Origin: an uncultured Peptoniphilus sp.
GTDB taxonomy: Bacteria > Bacillota > Clostridia > Tissierellales > Peptoniphilaceae
DNA length: 59,723 bases
Direction: 5' to 3'
Assembly (NCBI RefSeq): GCF_946998875.1
Contig: NZ_CAMQAY010000006.1
Location: 1 to 59,723, forward strand
Shown piece by piece: positions 59,641-59,723 of this stretch. Below the pieces are notes generated by a model that did no database searches, was not told where the DNA came from, and was given only the letters and a program-made list of their open reading frames with translations. The position numbers and the translations under genes were made by a program. The first letter of the stretch is position 1; each line of letters begins with the position of its first letter.

Positions 59641-59723
59641 CTATACATAGTTAATAATTATTGCAACCATTAATAATACTGATTGTGCTATTAATATTAA
59701 TCCAAAAAGTGGAATAATAAATT
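59641..59723 (-). CDS. C-terminal end of a membrane transporter, 5' part outside window
   Basis: A minus-strand frame enters at the window edge and stops at TAG (59641-59643). The 26 visible residues form one hydrophobic helix (FIIPLFGLILIAQSVLL, then MVAIIINYV). The stop codon lies in the ribosome site of the M20 gene. A permease that imports the M20 substrate is a reasonable guess, but the family cannot be named from this much. Confidence 0.6.
   Translation of the reverse strand, partial: FIIPLFGLILIAQSVLLMVAIIINYV

Overview
The window comes from an AT-rich, low-G+C, Gram-positive anaerobe. The evidence is AGGAGG-type ribosome sites, frequent TTG/GTG starts, CtsR-type and T-box regulation, SLH-domain surface proteins, hydrogenase maturation genes, a membrane pyrophosphatase and citrate lyase. 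Gene content suits Tissierellia/Peptoniphilaceae-like anaerobic cocci; this placement is inferred from protein style, not from a database search. No rRNA, tRNA or CRISPR array was found.

Layout. 1-5 kb: 5'-part of an RlmD-like rRNA methyltransferase, a small SLH protein, an apparently free-standing ~80-nt RNA, a nitroreductase, and DUF4177-like and DUF1002 proteins. 4.7-12.9 kb: the classical protein quality-control block, transcribed leftward as tig-clpP-clpX-lon-engB, preceded by proS-ydbC. 13-16.3 kb: a YeiH-type transporter, a CNNM/CorC protein and a DUF4230 protein. 16.3-20.3 kb: hydE-hydG-hydF, the complete [FeFe]-hydrogenase maturation set, with no hydrogenase in view. 20.5-34 kb: a large SLH protein, a 3-hydroxyisobutyryl-CoA-hydrolase-like protein, an XRE regulator, a cytidylate-kinase-like protein, an EamA transporter, leucyl aminopeptidase, a stalk-domain protein flanked by direct repeats, hppA, a tiny membrane ORF, secG, an HD hydrolase and gapA.

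34.1-36.3 kb: a fused homoserine O-acyltransferase/aspartokinase behind a T-box leader with a likely methionine specifier. The fusion joins step 1 and the methionine-committing step of the aspartate pathway; the kinase half has no ACT domain. 36.5-48.8 kb: a split citrate-utilisation region, with citF-citE-citD plus a 2HCT transporter, a LysR regulator, a divergent CitMHS transporter, NADP-isocitrate dehydrogenase, and citG-citC-citX for the lyase prosthetic group. A decayed second copy of citX lies on the far side of an intervening SLH-CAP surface protein. Citrate could enter by two transporter types and be cleaved to acetate and oxaloacetate; the isocitrate dehydrogenase suggests a parallel route to 2-oxoglutarate.

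49-56.8 kb: hsp20 with two CtsR-type operators and a CIRCE-like repeat, a compact DUF5711-mscS-DUF951-ilvA operon, an EamA transporter, and wecG/tagA-tkt. 56.9-58.4 kb: an IS150-group IS3 element whose orfA is out of frame. 58.5-59.7 kb: an M20 amidohydrolase after the end of a membrane transporter gene cut by the window edge.
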